Positions 37,226-49,145 of a stretch of DNA of 64,000 nucleotides are shown here, piece after piece. This stretch comes from Knoxdaviesia capensis. Lineage: Eukaryota > Ascomycota > Sordariomycetes > Microascales > Gondwanamycetaceae. Positions within the stretch are counted from its first letter, which is position 1. The number at the start of each line of letters is the position of its first letter. Location of the stretch: the NCBI GenBank assembly GCA_001510575.1, contig LNGK01000007.1, forward strand, positions 1,172,151-1,236,150. The letters run 5' to 3'. The position numbers and the translations under genes are program-made. The notes under the pieces were generated by a model. The model was not told the DNA's origin and did not search any database. It was given only the letters and a program-made list of their open reading frames with translations.

Positions 37226-40200
37226 AGACGTTTAGCTATAAAAGTTCAGATAAAGGAGCTTAAGAACTATACTATCTTTATTAATAAGACCTTAAAGCTA
37301 GCTAATACTTTATAATAGCTATAGTAATCTAAAGAGTTTAAGATCACCTTAAACGCGTTAGGTATTACTATTAACGATCTCTAAGAGCTTTAACTACTAG
37401 TAAGCGTATAAATAGTATATATAATAGAGAAAATAATTTCCCTTAAAATTTCCTGTATATTTAAAGATGAAGAAAGAAACTTATATTTTATTTAAATTAT
37501 TAAACTAGAATTTTTAAGTTATTAGAGAATTAAGAATTAAGAATATTATAGGGATATTTAATTTTTAAATAAACCTAAGAGAAGGAGCGTATTGGATCTT
37601 GAATCGTTAATTTTCTATAGTATATAAAGTAAGACTAGAAGGGCTTATAATCTTAACTATCTTTGTTATAATAGGCGCGTATTATTATATTACTACCCGC
37701 TATCTTAAGTTTAATAGAGACCACCGCTTTATCTTAAAGAGTTTTAATAAAAATATTAACGATAAGGCCGCTATTATTATAGTTATATCCAAGTATATAA
37801 CTAAGAATATAAATCGTATTACGCGTCTATAGTAATCTAGATACTTTTCTAATTAAAGAAAAAGATAAAAACGTAAAGAAAGCTAATACCTAGACCCCCT
37901 CCCCCCTACCCCTAAGCTTACTATTAATAATATTTTAATTAAGAAAAAAATAATCTTTAGTAGTATTAATATTACTTAAAAAGTTATATAATAGCTAAGT
38001 ATTAAGTAAAAGAAGATAATAATAAAGAGAAGACTTATAAGCTAAGTATCGTTAATCTTATAGTTTCTAAAAAATAATCTATTAAAAATAAGAGTAAAAA
38101 ACTATTAAAAGATATTAAGATAGAGGAATTAGTTATTTCTTTAGTACTACTTATATTATTATAGATTAACGACTATTTAAGCCTAACTTTACTTATTATA
38201 TTTATAAAGATTAGATCTACGATATAGGCTTAGACTCTTATATTTGAAATTATATTTCAATTTAAAAAAGGCTCCTCAAAGACTCTTACTAGTTTAATTA
38301 AATTAACAAGGAGCTTATAAGGAGTTTAATATACTAGAATTATTTAACTCTAGATAGAAGATAGGTTAAACCTTAGGATTACTAACGTTTAATATTACGT
38401 TAATTTCCTTATTAATATTATCTCTAAGACTATTTAATATAAGAAGGGGTATATTCTAATAGTAGATTAAATAATAATCAAAGATAAGGTTATTATTATT
38501 ATCTTCTTAATAAAAAGAGGTTTTATATTAGAAGTAAAAGAAAGCCTTCAGGCCTATATAACTAAGAATTAGTTTCTTTATAAAGAAGGCTATACCTTAT
38601 ATATTAAGATTAATACTATAATATATATTAGCGTATCCCTATATATACTTTTAGAGAGCGAGGCTTTTATATACTAACGCCTTTATTATTCTAAAAAGGT
38701 AGTTATATCTGAAATAACTATGGTAGTTATTAGTTTATTAGTTAAAAATGTAACTAGACTTATTAAGCCTTATAGTACCTATAAGCTTAGAAAGATAATA
38801 TCTTTTAAATTACTAGATTCTAAAATACCCTCTAAGGTACTTAAGGAGGTTATCTATATAAACGCAGGTATTATATAGCTAATATCTATAAGTAGAAATA
38901 GTCATTTCTTATTAGTTTATAATAAGGTAATAAGCTAATAATTAATATAAGTAATAGCTTAAAAAAGTAAAATACTCTTATATATTTAAAAGACTATTAA
39001 GAAATAGGTACTAGAGCTAAGCGAAAAGCCTAAGAAGCTTTATAACAATAACAGTATTAACGTTAATATTAAGAAGCTAGCTACTTATTATTATAAGTCA
39101 GAAATTAAGTATATAATATTAATTCTATATTATTTAGCTAAGAATATATATATTAAACGTAATATCTATAAGGTCTTATAGAAAACTAAAGTAATTATTA
39201 TTATTAAAAGTATCTTATTAAAGTTATAAAATAAGATTATAGCTATAGTAGTTTATATACTTAATTAGATAGTTATCTTTAAGAGTTTTAATATACTAGT
39301 TAACGCCTCTTTCGAAGGCTTATAAGATAAATAAGAAAGGTTAATATATTATTCCTTTAAATACTAAGTTCTAAATATATTATATATATAAACCTTCTCT
39401 AGTAAGAAAAGATATTAAATACTAAATTTAACAACGAAAATACTAAGCTAATACTTATTAGCGTAAAAGGTATTTTAGCTAGATATTAAAGCTACTATCT
39501 TTATAAAATATATATTCTAGAATTTAAATAAGTATATAGTACTAAAGATATCTGATTTTAGGAACGTATCTACAAGCTTTTATATAGAAAGTACGCTCGA
39601 TCTTATCCTTTAGGAGTATTACGCTAAGTAAAAGCTAACGCTATTATTAGTAGTAGTATCCTAAGAAGGGGTTATTTATTATATTAGAGCTATCTAGGGT
39701 ATTAGAGTTAACAGCTATATTAAAATTATCTGATATGTAGGATCTATTAGATAATAAAGAAATTATAATCGTAAATCCTTTAACTATAACTTAAAATATT
39801 TTAAGATTAAATAAACTTAAAGACCTTAATAAATAAATTAATAATGAATTATTAGGAGATACTTTTATAGTAATATCTAATTTAATCTACTTATATATTG
39901 TTAATAAAGTATTGAAATAAGACTTTTAATAAGATTAAAAAGCTATAAATATATAAATAAAAGTAATAAAGATTAAATTTTAAAGTATTATTAATATAAC
40001 GACTTTTAAAGTAATAAAAGGAACCTCTAAAGAAACTAATTACTAAAAAGCTCGCTTTTTAATAAAAGATTAGAATAAAAAATAGTAAAACTAAAAAGAA
40101 AGTAAGATAATACGCTTAAGGTATTTAATAATAAGAAAGCGTTAGCTTCTTCAAAACCTTTATATTAAGTATAACTTTAGATATATAGAGAATTCTATTA

Positions 40201-41672
40201 GCCCCCTTATAACTAAGATAAGAGCTACTTTTCAATAGATAAACGTTATCTCTACTTACTTATAAGAAGGACTTAAGGAAATAATCTATATTATCCCTAA
40301 GCCTATAATATATAAATACTTAAACGAATATTTTAAGGAAGCCTTAAAAGTTAAATAGAAACTAAGAAACGTTTAATAGTATCTGACTTTATTAATACTA
40401 CTATATAAATTAAAGTAATTAAGAAGATAGTAATAGATTGACTTTTAAGAGGTACTTATAATAGTTAAATTTAAGTCTTTATAAATAAATAACGTAACTT
40501 ATTAGAACCCCTTAATTAAAGTAATTATCTCTTCTTATATTAATAACTTATTAATCTTCTCCCTTAATGAAGTAATAGCTAACTAATTTAAGAAAGGCCT
40601 AGTAAGTATCTTAATCTCTAAATACTAAAGAAAGCTTAAATAGTTTTTAGAAATAGCTATTAAGATTGAGAATAATAGTATCTTAGTTAATTAAGATACT
40701 TATATTAGAGATATATTAGAGATATATTAGAGGAGTTTTAGCTTTTAAGTTTCTAAATTATAATTACGTTGATAAGATTAGTTATATTCTTACTTTTTAA
40801 GTATAAAGATATATAATCTACTAATTAAGGCTTATATTACTAGATAATAGAAAAGCTCTTATCTTTTATAAGAAAAGCTTAACTTAATATAGCTTACATT
40901 ATATATTAATACGCGTGCTTTTCTTATAACTTATAAATTATAAATTATATATATTAAGGGCTTAAAGCGTATATTACGGTTTCTTAGTAGATACGCTTAG
41001 AAGAGTATTACTTATTGAAAAAAGCCTTATAATATAAAATTAAATACTAAATACTTAAGCTAATACCTTATATAATAATACTAAAGATACTATGTTTAAA
41101 TTAATTATTAGATATATTATTATATTTAATAATAACCCTATTAGCTAATATAATAATATTATAAGAGATTATATACCTCTTAATATAGTTTTAATATTTA
41201 CTAACTAAACTTAACTTTTATATTAGAAATATTATCTTCTAAGAGGATAATATTATTACTATTACTACTATTACGAAACCTATATACTAACTAAACTTAA
41301 AATACACTAATACGTTTCTTTAGTATATAATTAATTAGGTATAAGAACTTAATATCAGATTATAATACGTACTTATAACTAGATAACTAGTAGATATACT
41401 AATTAAGTTATTAAGAAGAATATTATTCAAAAAATACGTAAGGCTTTTAGTATATAACGTTTTAACTAAGAAGGGGTATTAAGAATTAAATATTATAACT
41501 AAATTAATATTCTAGTTATTAAGCTTCGATTAGAAGCCTAATAGTTATAAGAAGGCTTTAGGAAGCTTAGAAAGGCCTTGAGTATATTTAGGGAAGCCTA
41601 TAGACTAGATAAAAAGCCTAGAGGGTATTTAGAAGCCTAGCGAGAGAGGCCTAGCGGCCCTAGAGGATCAAA
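37226..41672 (+). other. Gamma body 2, 5'-deleted Copia remnant
   Basis: It begins at a point equivalent to about 32128 in body 1, so the primer site, leader and first part of gag are gone. It then parallels body 1 to the RNase H end near 41270-41440. It is more degraded than delta, and all frames are closed. Confidence 0.65.
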
Positions 41673-41811
41673 TAGAGGTTCTCCCCCGCTTATTCTAGCT
41701 ATATTTTCCGAGATAGTTATTAATAACTTTCCTCCTAACTTAATCCTAACCTTTTAATACTAGACGAGATAAAGCTATTATTCTACTAACTACTATACCT
41801 TATTTTCAATA
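41673..41811 (+). repeat. Gamma LTR 3 (139 bp)
   Basis: It is preceded by GCGGCCCTAGAGGATCAAA and ends TTTTCAATA. It closes the gamma array. The DNA to its right belongs to element beta. No clear target-site duplication pairs it with the left end. Confidence 0.65.
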
Positions 41812-44800
41812 TAAACTACTTTTACTTAGTATAATTTAATACGTTATTCACTCCCTATAATCCGTACCTACGTTATTATTACTAAAGAAGCCCCTCTTTA
41901 GTAATAACTAGCTATAATACTATCTCGTAATTAACTACTATATATTATCTAAGTTATATAAGAAATAGCTTATCTATTATTGAATGTTAAGGATTCCTTA
42001 TAATAAACTACTAGGTACCGATTTTATACCTTTCTTAACCTTAAAGATAACTTCTAATAGATAATTATAAATCTAGAAGGAATCTTAAAGATAGCGTTTC
42101 TTACGTTATTTAGATAATATAAGTAGCTTTATATACTATTTAGCTTTATAAACGTATTAATAACCTTTTAGCGCTTTATAATCTTTTCAAGCTATTATAA
42201 ATCTTTATAATAAGCCTTCTAAATACTAATTATATTTAAAGTAAGATAATAGCGAAATTAGCGAAAAGAAATTATCGCTATTCTACGTTAATTAAGCTAC
42301 TATTAACTATTATTAAACTTTAAGAAATATAAATAGTTTATTTAAGAAAATAAGTTTTAAAGAACAATTATCTTTATCTATAATATTTATATAAATCCTA
42401 AGAAAGTAATTACTACCTATAAAAGACTAACGCTTATTACTATTATTAATATCTCTGGCTTTTTAAATACTACTAGCGTTTTACGTTTAGTTATATACTT
42501 TAATACCGTTTTATTAAAAACCTAATAGCGATATAGTACTTAAAAGAGAGAAATACTTACTATTATTATATTATTATATTATTAAAAAAACTAGTTAAAA
42601 GCTACCGAAACTACGGTTATTACTAACTATAAAACTCTATGCTTTTTTACTATAAAGGAAGAATAACTTATTAAAATACTATAATTCCTAAATATAACCG
42701 TATATATTATTATAACATACGTATTTACTATAAATCTAAAAAAGCTAATATTTTAGCGAATTAGTTATTATAACTAACTATATATAGATATAATACTTAT
42801 AATAAATAAAGAGGAAAGGCTTAAACTAAATAATAATAGTATACTAATTAATATTTTCCTTATTACTAATGACCCTATTACTAATAGTAAAGCCCCTAAA
42901 CCCTTAAATAAGCGATTTAAGATACGGCTACTAATATAACTACTATTAAGTAATAACGAATAGCTTCTAGGTAATACTTTAGTTACTAAATAGCCTATAA
43001 ATAGTATATTAAATACTCTTAATATTAAGAAATTAAATAACCTTAAGTAATATAATATCTAAAATATTATTAACTATTTAGAAAATATCTACTTACTTCT
43101 TAAAACTATATCCCTTTAATATTTATTTAAGACTCTTTTATAGTTTTTTATAGCGAAGTATATACTATTACTAACTTTTTCTTAATAAAGATACTAATAT
43201 ATAAAGTAGCGATTAAAAAAGCTATTAAGATGTATAAGTTAAAAGGCTATATAGGCGCTAGTATTATATACGTAAATAGCTGAATAGGTATAGTACCTTA
43301 ATTTGATTTTAATAGTAAATAAAGCTATTTAACGGTATATAGAATATTAGTTACTATAGAAGCCTTCTTAAGTAATAGAATCGCTATAACTAATGATAAT
43401 TATATAGTTATTAATATATTAAGGGATAGACTTTACGAACTATTTCCTTATTTGTAATAAATAAATATAGCTTTTAATAGCGATTAAATACGTTACTCGC
43501 TATAGTATAGAGTAGTTATAGACCTTTAAAATAATACTTGAATTATTATAAAAATACTAATCGTATCTATTCATATAGTATCTAGATTACTAATTAAGAT
43601 TATAAGTAATAATAATACCCCTTTTAACTCTAGCGAATTTAAGACCCTCTTTATTAACTATAACTTTTTTATATAGTAATATTGAATAATAATATATTAT
43701 CTCTAAATAAATAAACGAGTTAAGCGTTTTAATAAGTAAATTTAGTAAATTAAGTATATTTATTACCTACTATTAAGCTAGCGTTAGCGCTAAAAAACGG
43801 GATAATATTAATTAGCTAGTCATTATTCCTAAAGCTATACGTATCTACTTAAACCGCATATAAATAAGTAGCTTTTCCCTATCTTACTTACTTTTTAGTA
43901 TTAAGCCTTCTTATAACGCGTCTTATATTACTACGTTATATAAATAAGAGCTTACTATAAACGAGGATATCGCTTCTTAATAAGATTTAACCCGTAAAAG
44001 ATAGTTATTTAAGATTATTTACTGTATTAAGGTATATTAAATATATATCTAGGTTATATTATAGAATAATAAGGTTTATATCGTATTTTTAATAAACGTT
44101 ACTAGATATTACGATATTAACTATAAAAATATAAATATAAGCTATTCTATAACGGCCTATAGCTTATTATCGATATTTACTAAGGTAATACTTAAATTCT
44201 AGAGTTATTAAGCGGCTATCGGCTTAATAAATACTATAACGGGTTTAACTTATTCCTAGTATATATTAAAGATAGTTAGCTTATTTATGGCCTTTAGTAT
44301 ACTAATTATCGCCTCCTTAAGTTAGACTATAAACGCCTATTATCTACTAGTAAGTAGTTACTATTCCTTAGATTATTCCTTTTTTTATTTTCTATTTATT
44401 TATTTATTTTATTTTTATTATATTCGTTCTTAAGAATCCCTTATTTATATCTCAATTATATCTATATCTAAACCTTAATTCATTTATTTTATTTTTATAT
44501 TTTTTTACTACGCCTTACTATTAAGCCCTACTACTATCCCTTTTTAGAAAAAGTTTTTCTATTATTCTTTTTTTTATTTCTTTTTTATTACCGCTAATAA
44601 TCCGCTTTTCACTTACTTTTACTAATTATTTCTTATATATTTTCTTAAATTTGACTATATTTCTTTATATTATAATTTATAGATTATTTTAGACGCGCTG
44701 CTACGTTAGTATACCGTTTTTTCTTTATCTCTATTTTCCGCGTTTTATATTAGTTAACTATATTAACGTACTTAACTATCGCTATTTCCTACGCTTATAT

Positions 44801-46509
44801 AATAAAGAAAAGGGAAAAAGTATTAATTATACTATCTAATACTAAAGAATATAATACTACTATAGTATATTAATTTAGATACCGCGATTAACCTAAGCGT
44901 CCTTTATCTAGTCATCCCTTCTAGCCCCTAAGACCCGCTTTTCTTAGTAACTACCCGTTTTAATAGCTATCTAGATTATATTAACTAATAAAAAGACCTA
45001 TAGTATAATAAATACTATAATAACCTAACTTTATATATTAAAAATTATCTTTTTTCCTTATATACCTTATATATAATAGATAAAAAACGAATAGTTATAT
45101 AATTAATAAAGAAGTATAAGAAGCTAGCGATTTCCAACTATAAATAACTTAGAATTAGATAATTCTTTATTTCTCTTATTACTATTATCTCTTTCCTACC
45201 TATCCTTCTTATTACTAGTACTATTACTAGCTATTCTACTTACTAAGCTATTATTTATATTATAAATAATAGTATTACCTCTAAATAGCTTTTAAATACT
45301 AATAATAATAATACTAACGATACTTTATTATCTACTATAACCGCTATTACCCCCGCCGTTACCCCTATTACCCCGGCTATAAACATACTACGCGTTATTA
45401 CGGTAATTATAAACGTAAAAGTAATTCTATACCCTTAATATATACTTAGACGTATTAAATACCTAGGTATTTACTATTAATAATATATTATTAATAATAT
45501 TATATAAAATACTTATATTAGTTATTATAATAGTTAAGCTAATTATTATATCCTTAATAATATATTAATAGTAATAGATACCTTTTCAGTTATTAATAAT
45601 ATATAGATACTAGCGCTAGGCCCCTATATAGTATTATATAAGACCTTACTATAGCGGAATATATAATAAGAAGTTAAATAGTATCGAATTTAATAACTCG
45701 CTACGTTTTATTAACCTAATAGCCTTAGTATATAGCTTCTATAAAAAGCCTATACTTATTTAGTTAACTATTACGCGCTTATAGCGCCTAGCTTCTATAC
45801 TAGCCCTAGTTATAACGTAACTATTACTTACCCTTACGCCTATTAACGTTATTAAAATTAATAATATTACGGGAGGATTATTATTAGTAATAGTACTAGA
45901 TATATTACTATTAGTAAGAGTATTAGATACGTTTCTATTAGTAATAGTAGCCCCTCCTTTATTAGCTATTGCGGTACCTATTATAGTACTAATACTAGCT
46001 ATTAAGGCCGCTAATATACTTATAATACTAGCTAGTATTTACGTTATTACCCGCATTAGTAGTAGCTACTACGTACTATTACGCCCCCTTTTCTTATAAT
46101 ACTAATCCCTGCTACCTTCCTAACCTTATACCCTAATAATTTAAATAATATTATTAAGTATTAATAAGAGAACGAGCTACGTAATCGTTACTTATACAAT
46201 ATAGTATAAGCTATTATCGTTTAACTAGGCGTTCCTATATACGCATTCCCTTTAAATACTATCTAGTACTAGAGGATTCCTATTAATAGATAGGCAAATA
46301 ATAATACTTATAGCTACTTGAAACGCTATAAATAAGATATTCTTTCTTATTATAGTTTAGAAACTTATTTTTATATTAATTATTATTTATTTCTGTTTTT
46401 TTACTATTATTTAGACCCGTTGTATATTATATTTCTATACGCTTAATAAAGTTAAAAAAGATAAAAAAAGAGGACCCTTAGAACGATATAAAAATACTTC
46501 AAAAAAACT
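41812..46509. other. Beta interior, right part (unidentified, RIP-degraded)
   Basis: About 4.7 kb, AT-rich, with stops in all frames. Pieces such as 43190-43450 keep fairly long plus-strand frames broken by only a few stops, so a protein-coding remnant is likely there, but I could not name the family. The last part (44380-46500) is lower complexity. Confidence 0.4.
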
Positions 46510-46766
46510 TATATTATAATTACGCCTAAACGTATACTAATATACGTAAATACTACTTAATAGTAAGCACTTAGGTATATAAGTAAGTATATATAAATAC
46601 CTTAAAAAGCTAGTGAAAGACTTATAAAAAGTAGATATCTACTACGCTTTTCTAAGAAATATCCTAAGATAAAAAGAAATACAAGCTTCCCTTTATATAT
46701 TTCTCTATACGTGCCTTATAATTATAACTTATTTATTAATCCTTTAGACTATATAACTAAGACTTA
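46510..46766 (+). repeat. Right LTR of element beta
   Basis: Direct repeat of 21398-21659, about 257 bp. To its right the sequence resumes the minus-strand 5' part of Copia alpha. Confidence 0.65.
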
Positions 46767-48145
46767 TACTTCTATAGTATTTATTTAGTATTCAAATACT
46801 AGTAATATTAGAAGAAGACCTATTACTTTTATAAATATTAAAAAGTAAATAATATAAGTTATTTTTCTTATTTCCCTTTATTATTAGTTTATTAGTTTTA
46901 TTATTATATATAGATATATAATTATTAAGAATAACTATTCTTTTATCTATTAGTTATTAGTACTTAATAGGTCTTCTAATATCGTTAATAACGTTAATAG
47001 TATTAGGTTCTTTCTTTTTACTATTAGATAAGGTCTTATTAGTATACTATTATAATAAATAATAGGGCCTTATTTAGATACTTAAAATATTAATTATCTA
47101 ATATATAACTATTAATATAGTAATAGTTAGAAACCTTAGTAGAAGTATTAGTATTAGTATTCTTCTTATTAAAGCTCTTATTAACCTTAAACTTATTAAA
47201 AGTATTAGTATTAATATTCTTATTTTAGTTCTTATTCCTAATATTTAAGAATAAGACTTTATCTAATTCAATAGAGAATCTATTAGATTTATCTATAATA
47301 TTAGTATAAAGCTTTTCGAGTATGCTTTTATTAAAGGTATTATTATTCCTATATATCTGTATAGTATTAGAGCGATAGGTTTTAAAGTTATTATTTAAGC
47401 TATTAAGTACGTAGCTTATAATAAACTTATAGGGAAGTCTTAATTAAATCCCTAGTATCTATTCTACTATTAAATTCCTTTATCTTTAAAATAAAGGTTT
47501 CTATATCATTATTATAGCTTTCTAAATAAGTATTTAAAAAAGTAGTAATAATATTAAAATCTATAGTAAAACCTATAGGGTTATATATAGATTCTAGGGT
47601 CTTCTTAAAGGTACTAGTAGTATTAGAAAGTTAAATAAGGGGTCTATCTTTAATATTTAGTTAAATAAGTAAAAGGGCTATATTATTATCCTCTTTCTAA
47701 TTATTAGTTCAATTAATATCTAATTCTATATAAGGAAATATAGTATTAATAACGCCTTATTTTATAAGAAGGGGTTTTACTCTTATAGCCTAAAGCTTAT
47801 AATTACTTAAGCCTTTAACATTTTAAATTTAGTATTTCTAAGAATTTATCTTAATATAGAATATTAATAGTATATATAGTATAATATCCGATTCGATAAG
47901 TAGTTATCGAGTATTTAATAAAAGAAATATATAATTTAATAAAAGAAATATATAATTTAATAAAATATTAAGAGAATTTAATAAAATAAATAAGTATTTA
48001 ATAAGATTTGAATTTTCAAATAGAAATTAATAGAATAAGAAAGTATTTAATAAAAAAGGTAGATATTCTAATAGATTCTCTAATATTATTAATATTATTA
48101 TTATTCTAATCTTATTTTAATATTTACTCTTCTAGGCTTATAACT
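46767..48145 (-). other. Copia alpha 5' part (gag/protease remnant) and primer site
   Basis: Minus-strand noncoding remnant lying between the beta LTR and the alpha 5' LTR, where gag should be. It contains Asn/Lys-type AT-rich codons and broken frames. The last 12 bp, AGGCTTATAACT (48134-48145), are a RIP-altered version of GGGCTCATAACC and abut the LTR, as in delta. A short tandem repeat of AATATATAATTTAATAAAAG type lies at 47918-47970. Confidence 0.55.
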
Positions 48146-48622
48146 TATTAATAGGATATAAGTTATAGTAGTATTTATAAGAAAGTTATAATAGATAGAT
48201 TAATAGGAGGGGCTATAAAATATATTAGTATTTAATATATATAGGAATAATTATCTAATAATTAAACTAATAAATAGTATTATTAGATAAGAATAGGATT
48301 AATAAAAGTATTAAGTTATTAATAGCTATAATAATATATATATATATTATTAGATATAAGAAGGAAGATTTTCTATATCTTAGTTATATAATAGTATATT
48401 ATATAGTAGTTATACGATACGTAATTATTTCTATTATTAAAAGATATATATATATTTATACTATATATAACGGGGCTCCTAGTAAGTAGTAGCTACTAGT
48501 ATAGGAATTTGTATTTATTATTATACTATATTTCTTTAGTAACGTCTAATTAAATATTAGCTATAGTTATTAGTTATCGTTATTTATTATTATTTATTTT
48601 ATTATTCCTTATAACCTTTATA
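48146..48622 (-). repeat. 5' LTR of Copia alpha (477 bp)
   Basis: It starts TATTAATAGGATATAAG next to the primer site and ends CTTATAACCTTTATA. It matches 18604-18892 at both ends, and its reverse complement corresponds to 18069-18546. Confidence 0.65.
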
Positions 48623-48992
48623 GATAATAATAACTATAATCTCTTATATTAATAACTACTACTTATTAGGAACCCCTTTATATATAGTATATATATATAT
48701 TAATAATAGAAGTAAATACGTTCTCGTATAACTACGATAACTTACTTATATAATACGTTATTATATAACGACGATAATATAGAAATTCCTTTTTTATATT
48801 TAATAATATATATAACTATTAATAACTATAACTAATATAATACTTTTATTAATCCTATTATTATCTAATTATTATATATCAATATAATTATTAAATAGTT
48901 ATTATTTTATATACTAAATACTAGTATATTAATATTCTATAACCCCTTCTATTATCTTATATATTTTAATTTTTTATAAATACTATTATAGC
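48623..48992 (+). repeat. Truncated alpha-family LTR in inverse orientation
   Basis: This segment (for example CTTATATTAATAACTACTACTTA, then CCTAAATTATTTTAATA at the end) parallels the last three quarters of the plus-strand LTR at 18069-18546. It sits back to back with the 48146-48622 LTR, giving an inverted pair like that at 18069-18892. Confidence 0.5.
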
Positions 48993-49145
48993 CTAAATTA
49001 TTTTAATATAATAATAACCTCTTATAAATTAGTTATTATTACTAGTACTTATTATATTCATAACCTTTATAAAATATTACTCTTTCTGTTTTATTTTTTA
49101 TATAACTTCTTTTTAAATAGCCTTTAAATAGCGGCCTTTTACAGA

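Larger units (their letters stand above)
25413..41811 (+). mobile_element. Copia gamma tandem array (LTR-body-LTR-body-LTR), plus strand
   Basis: Three direct 139-bp LTRs lie at 25413-25551, 37087-37225 and 41673-41811, all starting TAGAGGTTC. The first is followed by GGTTATAAGCCTAGAGCT (25552-25569), a RIP-altered initiator-tRNA-Met primer site. The first body is 25552-26007 plus 31654-37086, interrupted by delta. The second body (37226-41672) repeats it but lacks roughly the first 0.9 kb, including the primer site. Both bodies end with Copia RNase H: near 36705-36835 the plus strand reads LKYVNTLFNF, ELNIKV and LVDILAKLLR, with stops where delta has Gln. A polypurine stretch (CCCGGGGGATAAAA) precedes the middle LTR. 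No frame is intact. Confidence 0.75.
21398..46766. mobile_element. LTR element beta, type unresolved, host of gamma and delta
   Basis: Defined by the direct LTR pair 21398-21659 and 46510-46766. Its own interior, once gamma (25413-41811) is removed, is about 21660-25412 plus 41812-46509, roughly 8.4 kb. I could not recognise reverse transcriptase, integrase or gag motifs in either half by eye. No primer site like those of the Copia copies sits next to the LTRs, so it is probably not the same lineage. It could be a Gypsy-type element, or the repeats could bound something else. Orientation is unknown. Confidence 0.5.
18604..48622 (-). mobile_element. Copia alpha (Ty1/copia, minus strand), split by nested insertions
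   Basis: The coding remnant at 18893-21397 is the 3' half. Near 19085-19235 the minus strand reads ANNLEFYKRIKYIDIDYYYV then REVI, KEEILL, YINLKDNTANSFTQVLD, the Copia RNase H terminus, with stops in place of Gln. Near 20985-21060 it reads NPPYTLEL then LVKRINRTLF, the end of the Copia integrase core. The 5' part (46767-48145, gag/protease side) is displaced 25 kb to the right by element beta. LTRs are 18604-18892 and 48146-48622, and a RIP-altered primer site lies at 48134-48145. Every frame is broken. I did not find matching target-site duplications. Confidence 0.75.
17604..49140. repeat. 31.5-kb RIP-mutated transposon nest (AT-rich island)
   Basis: The whole block is extremely A+T-rich and noncoding: I see no frame of 60 codons or more from about 17.4 to 49.3 kb. 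CA and TG dinucleotides are nearly gone, TA is abundant, yet CG dinucleotides remain, the pattern expected from RIP acting on CpA. Translated fragments of reverse transcriptase and RNase H carry stops mainly where Gln (CAA/CAG) or Trp codons are expected. Composition changes abruptly at both ends. It contains the elements named alpha, beta, gamma and delta, listed separately. It is probably constitutive heterochromatin. A centromeric role is possible but not shown. Confidence 0.9.

Noticed and set aside
21398..46766. Target-site duplications for beta and gamma
   Set aside because: The 5-bp flanks I compared (for example TAGAG with TACTT, AACCA with TAAAC) do not match even allowing transitions, so none is claimed.
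17604..49140. Nuclear copy of mitochondrial DNA, because of the AT-richness
   Set aside because: Translated remnants are Copia integrase, reverse transcriptase and RNase H, with LTRs and target duplication. The composition fits RIP, and CpG is kept.
17604..49140. Secondary-metabolite or effector gene cluster hidden in the AT-rich block
   Set aside because: No frame of 60 codons or more is seen and no enzyme motif was recognised. What can be read is retrotransposon.
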